A DNA stretch of 64,000 nucleotides from Glaciecola sp. (GCA_018623155.1 JAAZVZ010000002.1:101434-165433), one strand, 5' to 3'. Shown: positions 1 to 12,195, counted from the stretch's first letter. Notes: generated from the letters alone by a model not told the origin. Numbers and translations: made by a program.

Positions 1-91
1 GAAAGTTTTACTGTAATTTTGTGCAAAAACAATACATCTTGTGTGGAAATATAGGTATATTAGTACTCATACATGTAACACGAACAGCAGT

Positions 92-937
92 ATGAAGATA
101 TTAGAACAAATAACCCAGCAGTTTGATGCTTTTAGTAAGAGCGAAAAGAAAGTTGCACAAGTCATTCTTAACAACCCACAAAACGCCATTCATTCATCTA
201 TTGCGACACTGGCAAATCTTGCTGAGGTAAGTGAACCAACGGTCAATCGCTTTTGTCGTCGGCTCAATACCAAAGGGTTTCCTGATTTTAAATTACACCT
301 GGCACAAAGTCTTGCCAGCGGTACGCCTTATGTTAATCGCAACGTAGATGAAAACGACGGACCTGCTGAGTATACCAATAAAATTTTTGAATCGACCATG
401 GCTGCTCTTGAAACTGCTCGCCAGTCTGTTGATATAAACGCGATTAACCGAGTTGTGGATCTATTAACTCAGGCGAATAAGATATCGTTTTTTGGTCTTG
501 GGGCATCTGCTTCAGTCGCTCAAGATGCGCTTAATAAGTTTTTTCGTTTCAATGTACCGGTCGTGTATTTCGAAGATATCGTTATGCAACGTATGTCTAC
601 AATGAATTCGACCGATGGTGATGTTGTGGTGTTGATTTCTCACACTGGACGAACTAAATCTCTAGTCGAAATTGCTCAAATCGCAAGAAGCAATCACGCG
701 GTCGTTGTCGGTATTACCGCAAAAGACTCGCCTCTCGGTCGCGAATGTAGTTATGTCCTATCATTGGATGTTGCTGAAGATACCGATATGTATATGCCCA
801 TGGCTTCGCGAATCGCACAACTCGCTTTGATAGATATCCTAGCGACAGGTTTCACGTTGAGACGAGGTAATCGATTTAGAGAAAACTTGAAACGTGTCAA
901 AGAATCACTCAAAGATTCACGTTTTTCGATTAAATGA
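92..937 (+). CDS. hexR: HexR-like RpiR-family transcriptional regulator (HTH + SIS domain)
   Basis: Translation from ATG 92 (MKILEQITQQFDAFSKSEKKVAQVILNNP...ANLAEVSEPTVNRFCRRL...) matches the RpiR HTH plus SIS domain; adjacent to pyruvate kinase. Confidence 0.9.
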   Translation: MKILEQITQQFDAFSKSEKKVAQVILNNPQNAIHSSIATLANLAEVSEPTVNRFCRRLNTKGFPDFKLHLAQSLASGTPYVNRNVDENDGPAEYTNKIFESTMAALETARQSVDINAINRVVDLLTQANKISFFGLGASASVAQDALNKFFRFNVPVVYFEDIVMQRMSTMNSTDGDVVVLISHTGRTKSLVEIAQIARSNHAVVVGITAKDSPLGRECSYVLSLDVAEDTDMYMPMASRIAQLALIDILATGFTLRRGNRFRENLKRVKESLKDSRFSIK

Positions 938-964
938 TCAACAAATGTTCGAACCCACCTTCAA

Positions 965-979
965 GGTAATTAAATTACG
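965..979. promoter_or_regulatory. Candidate HexR operator (GGTAATTAAATTACG)
   Basis: Near-perfect palindrome matching the known HexR consensus TGTAATTAAATTACA, upstream of pyk. Confidence 0.6.
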
Positions 980-1015
980 TAAAAAAAGCACATTTTTAAT
1001 GATTATTCGAAAATC

Positions 1016-1030
1016 TGTAATATAATTACA
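1016..1030. promoter_or_regulatory. Candidate HexR operator (TGTAATATAATTACA)
   Basis: 15-bp palindrome TGTAAT-ATA-ATTACA between hexR and pyk. Confidence 0.6.
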
Positions 1031-1083
1031 ATATTAATTAGATATAATTCGTTATTATCGACAGACACAACACGGACTTAGAC

Positions 1084-2526
1084 ATGATACTCAATCGTCG
1101 CACAAAAATTCTTGCCACTCTTGGCCCTGCAACTGATTCACAAGAAACTTTAGAAAAACTCATCGCGGCTGGTGCCAACGTGGTTCGTATGAACTTCTCG
1201 CATGGTACAGCACAAGATCACATAGACCGTGCTGCTCGTGTTAGAGCTGCTGCCAAAAAGCTCAATAAATATGTTGGTATCCTTGGCGATTTACAAGGTC
1301 CTAAAATACGTGTTGCTCGTTTCAAAGAAGGCCCTATTTATTTGAATATAGGCGATGCTTTCGTGCTTGATGCCAACTTAGACAGAGATGCTGGCACTCA
1401 AAACTCAGTCGGTATAGATTACAAAGATTTACCAAACGATGTGGTCTCTGGTGATGTTTTGTTGCTTGATGACGGTCGTGTTCAATTGATCGTTGAACGC
1501 ATTGATGGCAGTGCTATCCATACCAAGGTATCAGTCGCTGGAAAATTATCCAACAATAAAGGAATCAATAAGCAAGGTGGTGGTCTTTCAGCTGCTGCTT
1601 TAACGGACAAGGACAAAGAAGATATTAAAACCGCTGCTCAAATTGGGGTTGATTATTTGGCTGTATCGTTTCCACGTTCGGGTGCCGATTTAGAATATGC
1701 TCGAGAATTGGCACTAGCAGCGGGTTGTAACGCACAAATTTGTGCAAAAGTAGAGCGTGCAGAAACCGTTGCAAACGATGAGGCGATTGACGATATTATC
1801 CGTGCCTCGGATGCGGTCATGGTTGCTCGTGGTGACCTCGGTGTTGAAATAGGCGATGCCGAACTCGTAGGGGTGCAGAAAAAACTCATCGCCCGCTCTC
1901 GACAATTAAACAAAATCGTAATTACTGCTACTCAGATGATGGAATCTATGATCGAGGCCCCCCTCCCAACTCGTGCTGAAGTGATGGATGTAGCGAATGC
2001 AGTACTAGATGGTACAGATGCCGTCATGTTATCAGCAGAAACCGCTGCTGGTAAATTTCCAATCGAAACCGTTGAGGCCATGGCTCGAGTGTGTATTGGC
2101 GCTGAAACACATCCCAGCATTAATACTTCAAAACACCGTATGGATGAAAAGTTTGAATCCATCTCTGAAACGGTTGCAATGGCAGCCGTTTATGCTGCTA
2201 ATCATCAGGCTAATATCAAAGCGATCGTGGGATTAACGGAATCAGGCAATAGTACAAAGTTGATGTCTCGCATTACCACAAACCTACCGATAATCGGTTT
2301 GTCTCGACATGATTCGACATTGAATGCTCTTGCACTATATAGAGGTGTCAAACCAGTATTCTTTGACTCCACACAATCACGCCCAGGTCAAATTACACAA
2401 GATGTTGTGAATGCATTAAAAGCCTGTGGTTATCTTTCTGAAGGTGATAAGTTCATATTCACCTATGGTGATACTATGGAAACCGTTGGTGCAACCAACA
2501 CATGCAAAATTGTTACAGTCAATTAA
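1084..2526 (+). CDS. pyk: Pyruvate kinase
   Basis: [41 protein letters not shown]; conserved [10 protein letters not shown] and [10 protein letters not shown] motifs. Confidence 0.97.
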   Translation: MILNRRTKILATLGPATDSQETLEKLIAAGANVVRMNFSHGTAQDHIDRAARVRAAAKKLNKYVGILGDLQGPKIRVARFKEGPIYLNIGDAFVLDANLDRDAGTQNSVGIDYKDLPNDVVSGDVLLLDDGRVQLIVERIDGSAIHTKVSVAGKLSNNKGINKQGGGLSAAALTDKDKEDIKTAAQIGVDYLAVSFPRSGADLEYARELALAAGCNAQICAKVERAETVANDEAIDDIIRASDAVMVARGDLGVEIGDAELVGVQKKLIARSRQLNKIVITATQMMESMIEAPLPTRAEVMDVANAVLDGTDAVMLSAETAAGKFPIETVEAMARVCIGAETHPSINTSKHRMDEKFESISETVAMAAVYAANHQANIKAIVGLTESGNSTKLMSRITTNLPIIGLSRHDSTLNALALYRGVKPVFFDSTQSRPGQITQDVVNALKACGYLSEGDKFIFTYGDTMETVGATNTCKIVTVN

Positions 2527-2607
2527 TTTCATTACTATCTTAACAATTAATTAACAACTGTCTTATTATCCTATATTATGTCTCCTTATAAAAATAAGGA
2601 GACATCG

Positions 2608-3780
2608 ATGGAAAAACAATACGACATCATCGTTTATGGTGCAACTGGATACACCGGTCAACTAGTCTGTGAGTACCTTCGCGACCACTACAGCAATGGG
2701 GCTGTGCGTTGGGCCATTGCCGGTCGTGACGAAACCAAACTTTCCCAAATCAAATCAACACTAGGCCTTGCTGAACACATAGACGTGCTCGTGGCGGAGA
2801 GTCATGACCAACAAGCTCTTATGCCACTAGTAGCCAGTGCCAAGGTCATCATCACTACCGTCGGCCCATACCAGCTTTATGGCAATGAACTCATTCGCTT
2901 ATGTGCCGAAATGGGTACGGATTATGTCGACTTATGTGGTGAGCCAACTTGGATGCGCCAGCAAATTGACGGCCTCTCAGATACCGCTAAAGAAAGTGGT
3001 GCTCGTATTGTTCACTCTTGCGGGTTTGATTCGATTCCTTTCGATTTAGGGGTGTTCTTTTTGCAAGATCTTGCATGGCAATATTTCAACAAACCCATGA
3101 ATAGAGTCCAATGTCGTGTGCGCAAGATGAATGGCAAATTTAGTGGTGGAACAGCGGCAAGTTTACAAGCGACCATGGCAGCTGCCATGAAGCAACCAGA
3201 ACAACTCAGATGGTTAAAAGACCCATTTAGTCTAGCCAGTGGATTTGTCGGGCCTGAACAACCAAAAGGTTCTGAGATCCACTTCGATGAAAACTTAAAC
3301 TCTTGGGTCGCGCCGTTTATTATGGCAAGTATTAATACCAAAAATATTCATCGTTCAAACGCCCTACTCGATCATTATTATGGTAAAGACTTTCTGTATG
3401 ACGAAATGATTTTGACAGGTCCTGGTGAACAGGGACAAAAAATCGCACACCACGTCGCCAACGATAAAAGTTTATCGGGTCCGAATGCCCCACAACCAGG
3501 TGAAGGGCCCACTCAAGAAGAGCGAGAAAATGGCTCATACGATGTGTTATTTATTGGGACGCTTGATGAGCATGAGATAAAAGTGAGTGTAGGTGGGCAT
3601 CTCGATCCAGGTTATGGCTCTACCTCTCGTATGCTCGTTGAGGCTGCTTTGTGTCTTGCTCAAGATGATTTAGCAACGTTGGGTGGTGTCTACACGCCTG
3701 CTCCAGCCATGGGTGAATCATTAATTAAACGACTCATCCAACATGCTGGGTTATATTTTGAAGTTGAAGAGCGCCATTAG
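2608..3780 (+). CDS. Saccharopine dehydrogenase-like / trans-acting enoyl reductase family protein
   Basis: YDIIVYGATGYTGQLVCEYL Rossmann motif; GGTAAS motif; SD aaggag upstream of ATG 2608. Confidence 0.75.
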   Translation: MEKQYDIIVYGATGYTGQLVCEYLRDHYSNGAVRWAIAGRDETKLSQIKSTLGLAEHIDVLVAESHDQQALMPLVASAKVIITTVGPYQLYGNELIRLCAEMGTDYVDLCGEPTWMRQQIDGLSDTAKESGARIVHSCGFDSIPFDLGVFFLQDLAWQYFNKPMNRVQCRVRKMNGKFSGGTAASLQATMAAAMKQPEQLRWLKDPFSLASGFVGPEQPKGSEIHFDENLNSWVAPFIMASINTKNIHRSNALLDHYYGKDFLYDEMILTGPGEQGQKIAHHVANDKSLSGPNAPQPGEGPTQEERENGSYDVLFIGTLDEHEIKVSVGGHLDPGYGSTSRMLVEAALCLAQDDLATLGGVYTPAPAMGESLIKRLIQHAGLYFEVEERH

Positions 3781-3802
3781 TCCGACTGTGGCGTTATTCA
3801 AC

Positions 3803-4354
3803 CTAATTCCAATCCGTAAAATAAGTCTCGCTATCCACCCCGGGTTTGGGCATCGGTTTGAGAGAGGATGTGCCTAGGTATAAAAACCCAATAATTTCGT
3901 CTTCTTCGCTGATCCCTAACGCTTTTTTCATATAGTTGGATTGAGCGAAACTACCGGTGCGCCAAATTCCAGCAAACCCTTGTGCTTGCGCCGCCATTTG
4001 CATAGAGTGCACGGCACACGCGGTTGAACAGACTTGTTCGACCATAGGTACTTTGTCATGTTCCACATACTGGGTATATGCAATGATCACCATCGGCGCA
4101 CGCAACGGCAACTGAATGGCTCTCGCTATACTTTTCTCATCTTTGTCTTCCTTGATGGCGCATTCTTGCAACATATCACCTAACTTATTCAGCCCTTTAC
4201 CTGTGCAAACAATGAAACGCCATGGTTTAAGCCCAGCATGATCTGGGGCGCGCAGTGCTGCTTGCTTGATATTTTCTAACGCATCACCTTCTGGTGCTGG
4301 CGCTGACAGTTTAGGTTGAGAACTGCGCTGTAATAACAAATCTAAAGCATCCAT
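3803..4354 (-). CDS. Nitroreductase family protein (YdjA-like)
   Basis: MDALDLLLQRSSQPKLSAPAPEGDALENIKQAALRAPDHAGLKPWRFIVC; nitroreductase fold signature. Confidence 0.8.
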   Translation of the reverse strand: MDALDLLLQRSSQPKLSAPAPEGDALENIKQAALRAPDHAGLKPWRFIVCTGKGLNKLGDMLQECAIKEDKDEKSIARAIQLPLRAPMVIIAYTQYVEHDKVPMVEQVCSTACAVHSMQMAAQAQGFAGIWRTGSFAQSNYMKKALGISEEDEIIGFLYLGTSSLKPMPKPGVDSETYFTDWN

Positions 4355-4541
4355 GTGGTACCTTATTCGTATAATGAAAAAACAAGCAAAATGTACCTGT
4401 AATGCCCAAAAACACAAAGTGTTTTTTGCAACTATTTTTGTTTATGACTGATGCGTTACAAAAAATTACAAAATTGATGTAGCAGATTTACCCTACCCTC
4501 TTTAGGATGTATCTGTGTAATAATTAAAGGTGTATTTTCGC

Positions 4542-6404
4542 ATGGCAGCAAACCAGTCATTTACCAAATCACTATTTTTGGGGATTTGGAATGTGCTCAA
4601 CTTCTCCCGTAAGTTAGTGTTTAATCTAATTTTCATTCTTCTCCTTATCTTTATCATCATAGCCATTGCTAACTCTGGCAAAGATGAAATAAAAGTACCT
4701 CAAGGCGGAGCATTAGTATTGAATCTAACGGGTAATTTGGTTATCCAAAAAACATCTGTTGATCCGTTCGATGAGTTTGCCAATGAAGCTTTTGGTGGCG
4801 GCTCTGGTCCCAACGAAATTCTGGTTCGCGATGTCGTAAAAGCCATTGAAAACGCCAAAGAAGATCGCCGCATCAGTGCGTTGCTGTTGGATTTTGATGG
4901 GTTACGTGGGGCAGGCTTGGATAAGCTTCGTGTTGTCGCGGCTGCTTTAGAGGATTTTAAAACCTCTGGCAAACCAGTGATTGCACGCGGCGATATCTAT
5001 GGCCAAGTACAGTATTACCTAGCCGCGCATGCAGACAAAATCTACCTAAACCCAGAAGGTGCAGTGCTATTTGATGGGTTAACGCGTCAGCGTATGTATT
5101 ACAAAGAGGCTTTAGAAAAACTAAAAATCAACACACATGTATTTAAAGTTGGAACCTATAAGTCTGCAATCGAGCCTTATTTGCGCAACGATATGTCACC
5201 GGAAGCAAAAGAAGCCAATGAAGCTTGGATGGGTAGCTATTGGGAACAAATGAAACAAGATATTGCGAATGCCCGCGGCATTGATGTGGCTAGCTTTGAT
5301 GAAACAGCTGAAGCCTTTATGAACAAATTTGAAGCCGCGAATGGTGACTTTGCACAATACGCATTGTCCAACGGCTGGGTCGATGCACTCAAAACACGTG
5401 AACAAATTCGCTCTGAAATGATTGATCTAGTAGGTAAAGACGATAAAGATAATTCATTTAAAGGTATATCATTTGCCCGTTACATGAGCGTAATTAACTT
5501 CCCATTACCACAAGAATTCACCAAAGACGGTATTGCCGTTGTTGTGGCAAAAGGCACGATATTAGACGGAAATCAGCCCTCTGGCACCATTGGTGGTGAA
5601 TCTACCGCTCGATTACTACGCAAGGCGCGTAACAATGAGAACGTCAAAGCAGTGGTCTTGCACGTCGATTCCCCAGGAGGCAGCGCCTTTGCTTCGGAGA
5701 TCATTCGACAAGAAGTGATAGAGCTGAAAAACGCTGGTAAGCCAGTTGTTGCAGTAATGAGTACATATGCCGCGTCAGGTGGCTATTGGATCTCTGCCAG
5801 TGCCGATAAAATCATTGCCTCACCTGCAACCATCACAGGTTCAATCGGTATCTTTGGCATGCTGATGACTTACGAGGATACATTAGCTCACCTTGGTGTA
5901 TATACCGATGGTGTATCCACGACAGAATTAGGCTTTTCCTCTTTATCAAAAACATTACCTGAAAGTCTTGAACAAATCATTCAACGTTCCATCGAACGCG
6001 GTTATGAACAGTTTATTACGCTTGTAGCAGAAAATCGTAACATGACTCTTGAGCAAGTTGACTCTATTGCTCAAGGCCGTGTGTGGATCGGTGAAACGGC
6101 GCTTGAGTTGGGTTTAGTCGATGCGTTAGGTGGCTTGGAAGAAGGCATCAAAGCCGCCGCTGAATTAGCTGGACTCGAAGATTATCAAGTTAAGTACATT
6201 GAACGCACTCTTTCGCCTAAAGAGCAGTTTATTCGTGAATTGTTACAAAACGCAGCGATTAAACTAGTGCAAACACAAATGATTGATTCGAATAGCCCAC
6301 TATTAGGCTTGTTCGGTCAAATCGCGCGCGAAATATCTACTTTTTCTCGCTTAAACGACCCTAAAGCCACTTATGCTATGTGTCTGGAGTGTGAACTCAA
6401 GTAA
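4542..6404 (+). CDS. sppA: Signal peptide peptidase SppA, 67 kDa type (protease IV)
   Basis: Tandem S49 domains; HVDSPGGSAFASEIIRQE and SGGYWISASADKIIASPATITGSIGIFG. Confidence 0.95.
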   Translation: MAANQSFTKSLFLGIWNVLNFSRKLVFNLIFILLLIFIIIAIANSGKDEIKVPQGGALVLNLTGNLVIQKTSVDPFDEFANEAFGGGSGPNEILVRDVVKAIENAKEDRRISALLLDFDGLRGAGLDKLRVVAAALEDFKTSGKPVIARGDIYGQVQYYLAAHADKIYLNPEGAVLFDGLTRQRMYYKEALEKLKINTHVFKVGTYKSAIEPYLRNDMSPEAKEANEAWMGSYWEQMKQDIANARGIDVASFDETAEAFMNKFEAANGDFAQYALSNGWVDALKTREQIRSEMIDLVGKDDKDNSFKGISFARYMSVINFPLPQEFTKDGIAVVVAKGTILDGNQPSGTIGGESTARLLRKARNNENVKAVVLHVDSPGGSAFASEIIRQEVIELKNAGKPVVAVMSTYAASGGYWISASADKIIASPATITGSIGIFGMLMTYEDTLAHLGVYTDGVSTTELGFSSLSKTLPESLEQIIQRSIERGYEQFITLVAENRNMTLEQVDSIAQGRVWIGETALELGLVDALGGLEEGIKAAAELAGLEDYQVKYIERTLSPKEQFIRELLQNAAIKLVQTQMIDSNSPLLGLFGQIAREISTFSRLNDPKATYAMCLECELK

Positions 6405-6426
6405 GGCAGCCTACCTTTCAATAAAT

Positions 6427-6451
6427 AAAGCCCAACGCAAAGTTGGGCTTT
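6427..6451 (+). terminator. Intrinsic terminator after sppA
   Basis: AAAGCCCAAC-gcaaa-GTTGGGCTTT hairpin followed by T-rich run. Confidence 0.8.
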
Positions 6452-6489
6452 TGTTTATGAACTAAAAGGAAGGATGAAGAGCAGACAAA

Positions 6490-6936
6490 TTAAAACCAAT
6501 GTTCAGTAAATGATTTGTCCAAACTTTCAAATGCGGTTTTAAGAGTTGTCGCTAACTCTTTATATCTAGGAGGTTGCTCAGTCTGCGCAATGATTACACC
6601 GGCTTGTCGCATTTTGGCCACAATCTCACCATGCCAAGCTCGCATGGCTGGAGGCAGTGGTTGATTCGCTCTATGTCCTAACCATAGCTGTCCTTGTAGA
6701 GGTAAGCTCAAAAATAATCCAGCCATCGCCAATGCTTGCGGCAAATAACTCATGCCGTGATTGTTCACCAATAACACAAATGAAAAAATACCCAATCCAG
6801 GTAACACTTTATAACCAAATTGCGTGGCGCTTATGACACGACATTCGGGAAAGAGTGCAAATAACTCTTTGCGCATTGGCCAATTTTTCATGTACCGATG
6901 GCCGTCTTTTACCATGGTGGCAAGGGATACTGACAT
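6490..6936 (-). CDS. yfbV: DUF412/YfbV family membrane protein
   Basis: MSVSLATMVKDGHRYMKNWPMRKELFALFPECRVISATQFGYKVLP, characteristic YfbV start. Confidence 0.8.
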   Translation of the reverse strand: MSVSLATMVKDGHRYMKNWPMRKELFALFPECRVISATQFGYKVLPGLGIFSFVLLVNNHGMSYLPQALAMAGLFLSLPLQGQLWLGHRANQPLPPAMRAWHGEIVAKMRQAGVIIAQTEQPPRYKELATTLKTAFESLDKSFTEHWF

Positions 6937-7066
6937 TTGAAACCTCAATTGTGGTTAGCAATTAAGCAAATTCTACTAAAAAAATTCAATTACGTTAATA
7001 TACGCAGAAATTTTATATGAAGTTCCATAATTACTGGTTGAATCTTTGCAGTTTAGCACAATATAG

Positions 7067-8071
<1,005 letters not shown>

Positions 8072-8079
8072 AGAATATG

Positions 8080-8106
8080 AAGGCAGCGATTCGCTGCCTT
8101 TTTTAT
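8080..8106 (+). terminator. Intrinsic terminator after trxB
   Basis: AAGGCAGCGA-t-TCGCTGCCTT followed by TTTTTT. Confidence 0.75.
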
Positions 8107-8854
8107 GATGATTGAACTCCCTTTATTATCACGACACGACATTGCATTCCCCAATGTAGATTTGGCCCTAGACGAACCCAATGGATTGTTGGCTTTCGGT
8201 GGGGACCTATCATGTAAACGATTGCGTAACGCATACCGGTTAGGGATTTTTCCTTGGTACAGTAAAGGCGAGCCTATTTTGTGGTGGTCTCCAAATCCTC
8301 GAGCAATTATTACTTATGATCGGTTCCACATTAGTAAGTCATTGCGCAAATGGCTCGGCAAACACGCCTATCGAGTAACCATAAACCATGCTTTTGACCA
8401 CGTCATCGACACTTGTAGCTCCATTCCACGGAGCTCCATCAAACACGATGACGGAACAGAATCTGCTAACGGCGTCTGGATCAACGCTGACATGATATCC
8501 GCATACAAAGCCCTTCACCGAGAAAATGGGGCTCACTCAATTGAAGTTTGGGAAGACGAACAATTAGTAGGTGGTTTATATGGGGTCTGCATTGGCAATG
8601 TATTCTGTGGTGAGTCTATGTTTCACAAACGCACAAATGCATCGAAACTTGCCTTTGTGAGTTTAGTCCAGTTTTGTAAAACACAAGGGATTCACTTTAT
8701 CGACTGTCAACTCGAAAATCCATATTTACAAAGCTTTGGCTGTTTTGCCATTCCTCGAAATGATTTTCAACAACGCCTGCAGCATGCTTACACTACGCCT
8801 TATTCTGAAAATATATGGCATCCTCAAGTTCTACCTACTCTAGTTAAACCATAG
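8105..8854 (+). CDS. aat: Leucyl/phenylalanyl-tRNA-protein transferase
   Basis: FPNVDLALDEPNGLLAFGGDLS...RLGIFPWYSKGEPILWWSPNPRA. Confidence 0.96.
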   Translation: MMIELPLLSRHDIAFPNVDLALDEPNGLLAFGGDLSCKRLRNAYRLGIFPWYSKGEPILWWSPNPRAIITYDRFHISKSLRKWLGKHAYRVTINHAFDHVIDTCSSIPRSSIKHDDGTESANGVWINADMISAYKALHRENGAHSIEVWEDEQLVGGLYGVCIGNVFCGESMFHKRTNASKLAFVSLVQFCKTQGIHFIDCQLENPYLQSFGCFAIPRNDFQQRLQHAYTTPYSENIWHPQVLPTLVKP

Positions 8855-8865
8855 TGGAGCATGGT

Positions 8866-9567
8866 ATGAAATTTGGCTTAACCTCACAGTTTACTTGCAG
8901 TTACTTGCCCGATAGGGACGAACGTTTATTGGTGCATGTTGGTGATGCATTGGAAGGACAGGTTTATGATAAGCTCATCCAAGCTGGCTTCCGCCGCAGT
9001 GGTGAACAAATGTACCGACCCCATTGTACTCGCTGTGATGAATGCAAAGCGATTAGAATTAACCTTGCTGAGTACACTCCTTCGCGCAGTCATAAAAGAC
9101 TTCTCAACAAAAATAAAGACTTGCATCTATTTTGGCGCTCAAGCAAGGATATCAAATTAGCTGATTACTTCCCCTTGTATGCTGATTATATTAGTGAACG
9201 GCACCGAGATGGCAGTATGTATCCTCCAGATTTAAACAGCTTTCTAACCTTCAACCAATGCGCCTGGCGACAACCATACTTTTTGGAGGCTAGGTTAGAT
9301 AATCGAATTGTTGCTGTGGCCATTACCGATAAGGTTGCAAACGGGCTCTCAGCCTTTTACACGTTCTTCGCTCCTGATTTAGACAAGCGTTCCTTAGGTA
9401 GCTTTATGATTCTTGCCCAAATCGAGCAAGCACAACAGCTAGATTACCCTTACTTGTACTTGGGTTATTACATCAATGAATGCAACAAAATGAATTACAA
9501 AACCCAGTACTCTGGCTATGAGTGGTTTAATGGTGAGAATTGGTTAAATGAACCTCTCACAGGCTAA
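8866..9567 (+). CDS. bpt: Aspartate/glutamate leucyltransferase (arginyltransferase family)
   Basis: MYRPHCTRCDECKAIRINLAEYTPSRSHKR; adjacent to aat; SD ggagc upstream of ATG 8866. Confidence 0.93.
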   Translation: MKFGLTSQFTCSYLPDRDERLLVHVGDALEGQVYDKLIQAGFRRSGEQMYRPHCTRCDECKAIRINLAEYTPSRSHKRLLNKNKDLHLFWRSSKDIKLADYFPLYADYISERHRDGSMYPPDLNSFLTFNQCAWRQPYFLEARLDNRIVAVAITDKVANGLSAFYTFFAPDLDKRSLGSFMILAQIEQAQQLDYPYLYLGYYINECNKMNYKTQYSGYEWFNGENWLNEPLTG

Positions 9568-9653
9568 ATTAACGAAAGTATTACTTTACATATGACTGAG
9601 TTTTCTGTATCTTCTGCGCGTTATTTTTGAGCAAACAAAGGTTTCTAAACTAG

Positions 9654-9872
<219 letters not shown>

Positions 9873-9888
9873 TAGTACGATATTCATC

Positions 9889-9916
9889 AAAAAAAAGAGG
9901 CTTTCGCCTCTTTTTT
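9889..9916. terminator. Bidirectional terminator between infA and clpA
   Basis: AAAAAAAGAGGC-tttc-GCCTCTTTTTTT, A-run and T-run on both sides; overlaps the clpA stop. Confidence 0.8.
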
Positions 9917-12195
9917 TATTCCTTTTCAACCGTGATGGGTGCTTTAGATGGCTCTTGTGGTTTAAAATCGAAAGTAAGTGCATTTTTCTTCATATCTACC
10001 TTTACATAACCACCGTTGGACAAACCACCGAACAATAATTCGTTCGCGAGCGCTTTCTTGAGTTTGTCTTGAATTAAACGCCCCATTGGACGGGCGCCCA
10101 TCGCTTTGTCATAACCTTCTTCAGCTAACCATTCTCGAGCTTTATTTGATACCTCGAGCGAGACTCCTTTGATATCTAATTGTGCTTGGAGTTCAATCAG
10201 GAACTTATCAACCACCTGTAAAATAACCTCTTGAGTCAAGTGATTAAACCAGATGATACCATCCAAGCGATTGCGAAACTCTGGTGAAAAGACCTTGTTA
10301 ATTTCACTGAGTGCATCATGTGAGTGGTCTTGCTGTTTAAAGCCAATGGATTTACGGACAGTCGCTTGTACCCCCGCATTAGTAGTCATCACTAAAACAA
10401 CATTGCGGAAATCCACTTTACGGCCATTATTATCAGTCAATGTGCCATGATCCATAACTTGCAACAGAATGTTATAGATATCACTGTGCGCTTTCTCTAT
10501 CTCATCCAGTAACACAACTGAATACGGGTTTTTGATGACGGCATCCGTTAACAATCCACCTTGATCAAATCCAACATAGCCTGGAGGTGCACCGATCAAA
10601 CGAGACACCGCATGACGTTCCATGTACTCTGACATGTCAAATCGTACTAATTCGACACCCATAATTTTGGCTAATTGCGCGGTGACTTCAGTCTTACCTA
10701 CTCCCGTGGGACCTGCGAACAAGAATGAGCCAATTGGTTTGGCTTCATTTCCTAGCCCTGAACGGGATAAGTGAATCGCATCAGTTAATGTACTGATTGC
10801 GTCATCTTGACCGAACACCACCATTTTGAGGTTACGTTCAAGGTTTTTAAGGACTTCCATATCTGACGCGGAAACTGATTTTTCCGGGATACGTGCGATC
10901 TTTGCAATAATTTTTTCAATTTCTAAATCAGTGATTTCAGAAGGACGCTTATCTTCAGGTATTAAACGTAAACTCGCCCCAGCCTCATCCATTACATCAA
11001 TGGCTTTATCGGGTAAGTGTCGGTCATTGATATATTTGGCTGACAACTCTGCAGCTGCTTTGAGCGCTCTTTGCGTAAACTTCACACTGTGATGTTCTTC
11101 ATATCGCGACTTGAGTCCCATCAATATCTTCGTTGTATCTTCAACGCTTGGTTCTACAACGTCAATCTTTTGGAAACGTCTGGCTAATGCTCGATCTTTT
11201 TCAAAGATACTTTGATACTCTTGATACGTAGTAGAGCCAACACAACGAAGCTCACCACTGGAAAGTTTCGGTTTCAGGAGGTTCGATGCATCCATCACAC
11301 CACCAGACGCTGCGCCAGCACCTATAATGGTATGAATTTCATCAATAAATAAGATGGCATTTTTATCCGCTGTGAGTTCTTTTAAGATCCCTTTGAGGCG
11401 TTTTTCAAAATCCCCTCGATATTTGGTACCCGCGAGCAAGCCCCCTAAATCTAATGAATACACAGTTGCTGCGTGCATAACCTCAGGGACATCTTCATTG
11501 ACGATACGATACGCTAACCCCTCGGCAATCGCCGTTTTACCAACGCCCGCCTCGCCTACAAGCAGAGGATTGTTTTTACGCCGACGACACAATATCTGAA
11601 TGGTGCGCTCTACTTCATGGTCACGACCAATTAAGGGGTCAATTTTGCCTTCTTTCGCTGTTGAGTTCAGGTTAGTCGTGTACTTTGAAAGCATTGATGA
11701 ATCTTCATCACCTTCAACGCTATCTGATTGTGGCTCATCGCTTGAAGGCTCTTCATCCTGTTTAGTTACCCCATGCGAGATGAAATTGACCACATCTAAG
11801 CGTGTGACATCGGATTTTTTCAAGATATATACAGCTTGAGATTCTTGTTCACTGAAAATAGCCACTAATACGTTCGCGCCAGTCACCTCTCCTTTGCCGG
11901 AAGATTGAACGTGAAATACTGCGCGCTGCAATACCCGTTGAAATCCTAATGTAGGTTGAGTTTCTCGTTCATTCTCCTCATCCTCTAGCATCAAAGGAGT
12001 GGTGTCTTTAACAAAGTCTGTGAGTTCTTGTTTGATGGTTTCTAAATCGGCACCACAAGCTTTTAGTGCCTCTTGCGCCGCAGGATTATCTAACAACGCC
12101 AATAACAAGTGTTCAACCGTCATAAACTCATGTCGGTGCTGACGCGCAAATATGAATGCCTCGTTGAGGGTTTGTTCTAAATCTTTATTTAGCAT
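9916..12195 (-). CDS. clpA: ATP-dependent Clp protease ATP-binding subunit ClpA
   Basis: Two AAA+ modules (GEAGVGKTAIAEGLA, GPTGVGKTEVTAQLA); Clp N-domain; next to clpS. Confidence 0.97.
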   Translation of the reverse strand: MLNKDLEQTLNEAFIFARQHRHEFMTVEHLLLALLDNPAAQEALKACGADLETIKQELTDFVKDTTPLMLEDEENERETQPTLGFQRVLQRAVFHVQSSGKGEVTGANVLVAIFSEQESQAVYILKKSDVTRLDVVNFISHGVTKQDEEPSSDEPQSDSVEGDEDSSMLSKYTTNLNSTAKEGKIDPLIGRDHEVERTIQILCRRRKNNPLLVGEAGVGKTAIAEGLAYRIVNEDVPEVMHAATVYSLDLGGLLAGTKYRGDFEKRLKGILKELTADKNAILFIDEIHTIIGAGAASGGVMDASNLLKPKLSSGELRCVGSTTYQEYQSIFEKDRALARRFQKIDVVEPSVEDTTKILMGLKSRYEEHHSVKFTQRALKAAAELSAKYINDRHLPDKAIDVMDEAGASLRLIPEDKRPSEITDLEIEKIIAKIARIPEKSVSASDMEVLKNLERNLKMVVFGQDDAISTLTDAIHLSRSGLGNEAKPIGSFLFAGPTGVGKTEVTAQLAKIMGVELVRFDMSEYMERHAVSRLIGAPPGYVGFDQGGLLTDAVIKNPYSVVLLDEIEKAHSDIYNILLQVMDHGTLTDNNGRKVDFRNVVLVMTTNAGVQATVRKSIGFKQQDHSHDALSEINKVFSPEFRNRLDGIIWFNHLTQEVILQVVDKFLIELQAQLDIKGVSLEVSNKAREWLAEEGYDKAMGARPMGRLIQDKLKKALANELLFGGLSNGGYVKVDMKKNALTFDFKPQEPSKAPITVEKE

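Noticed and set aside
1653-2236. Minus- and plus-strand small ORFs within pyk
   Set aside because: Overlap a complete pyruvate kinase in other frames; no supporting motifs.
10253-11839. Plus-strand ORFs of 65-88 aa within clpA
   Set aside because: Antisense to an intact, well-conserved clpA; no recognisable motifs.
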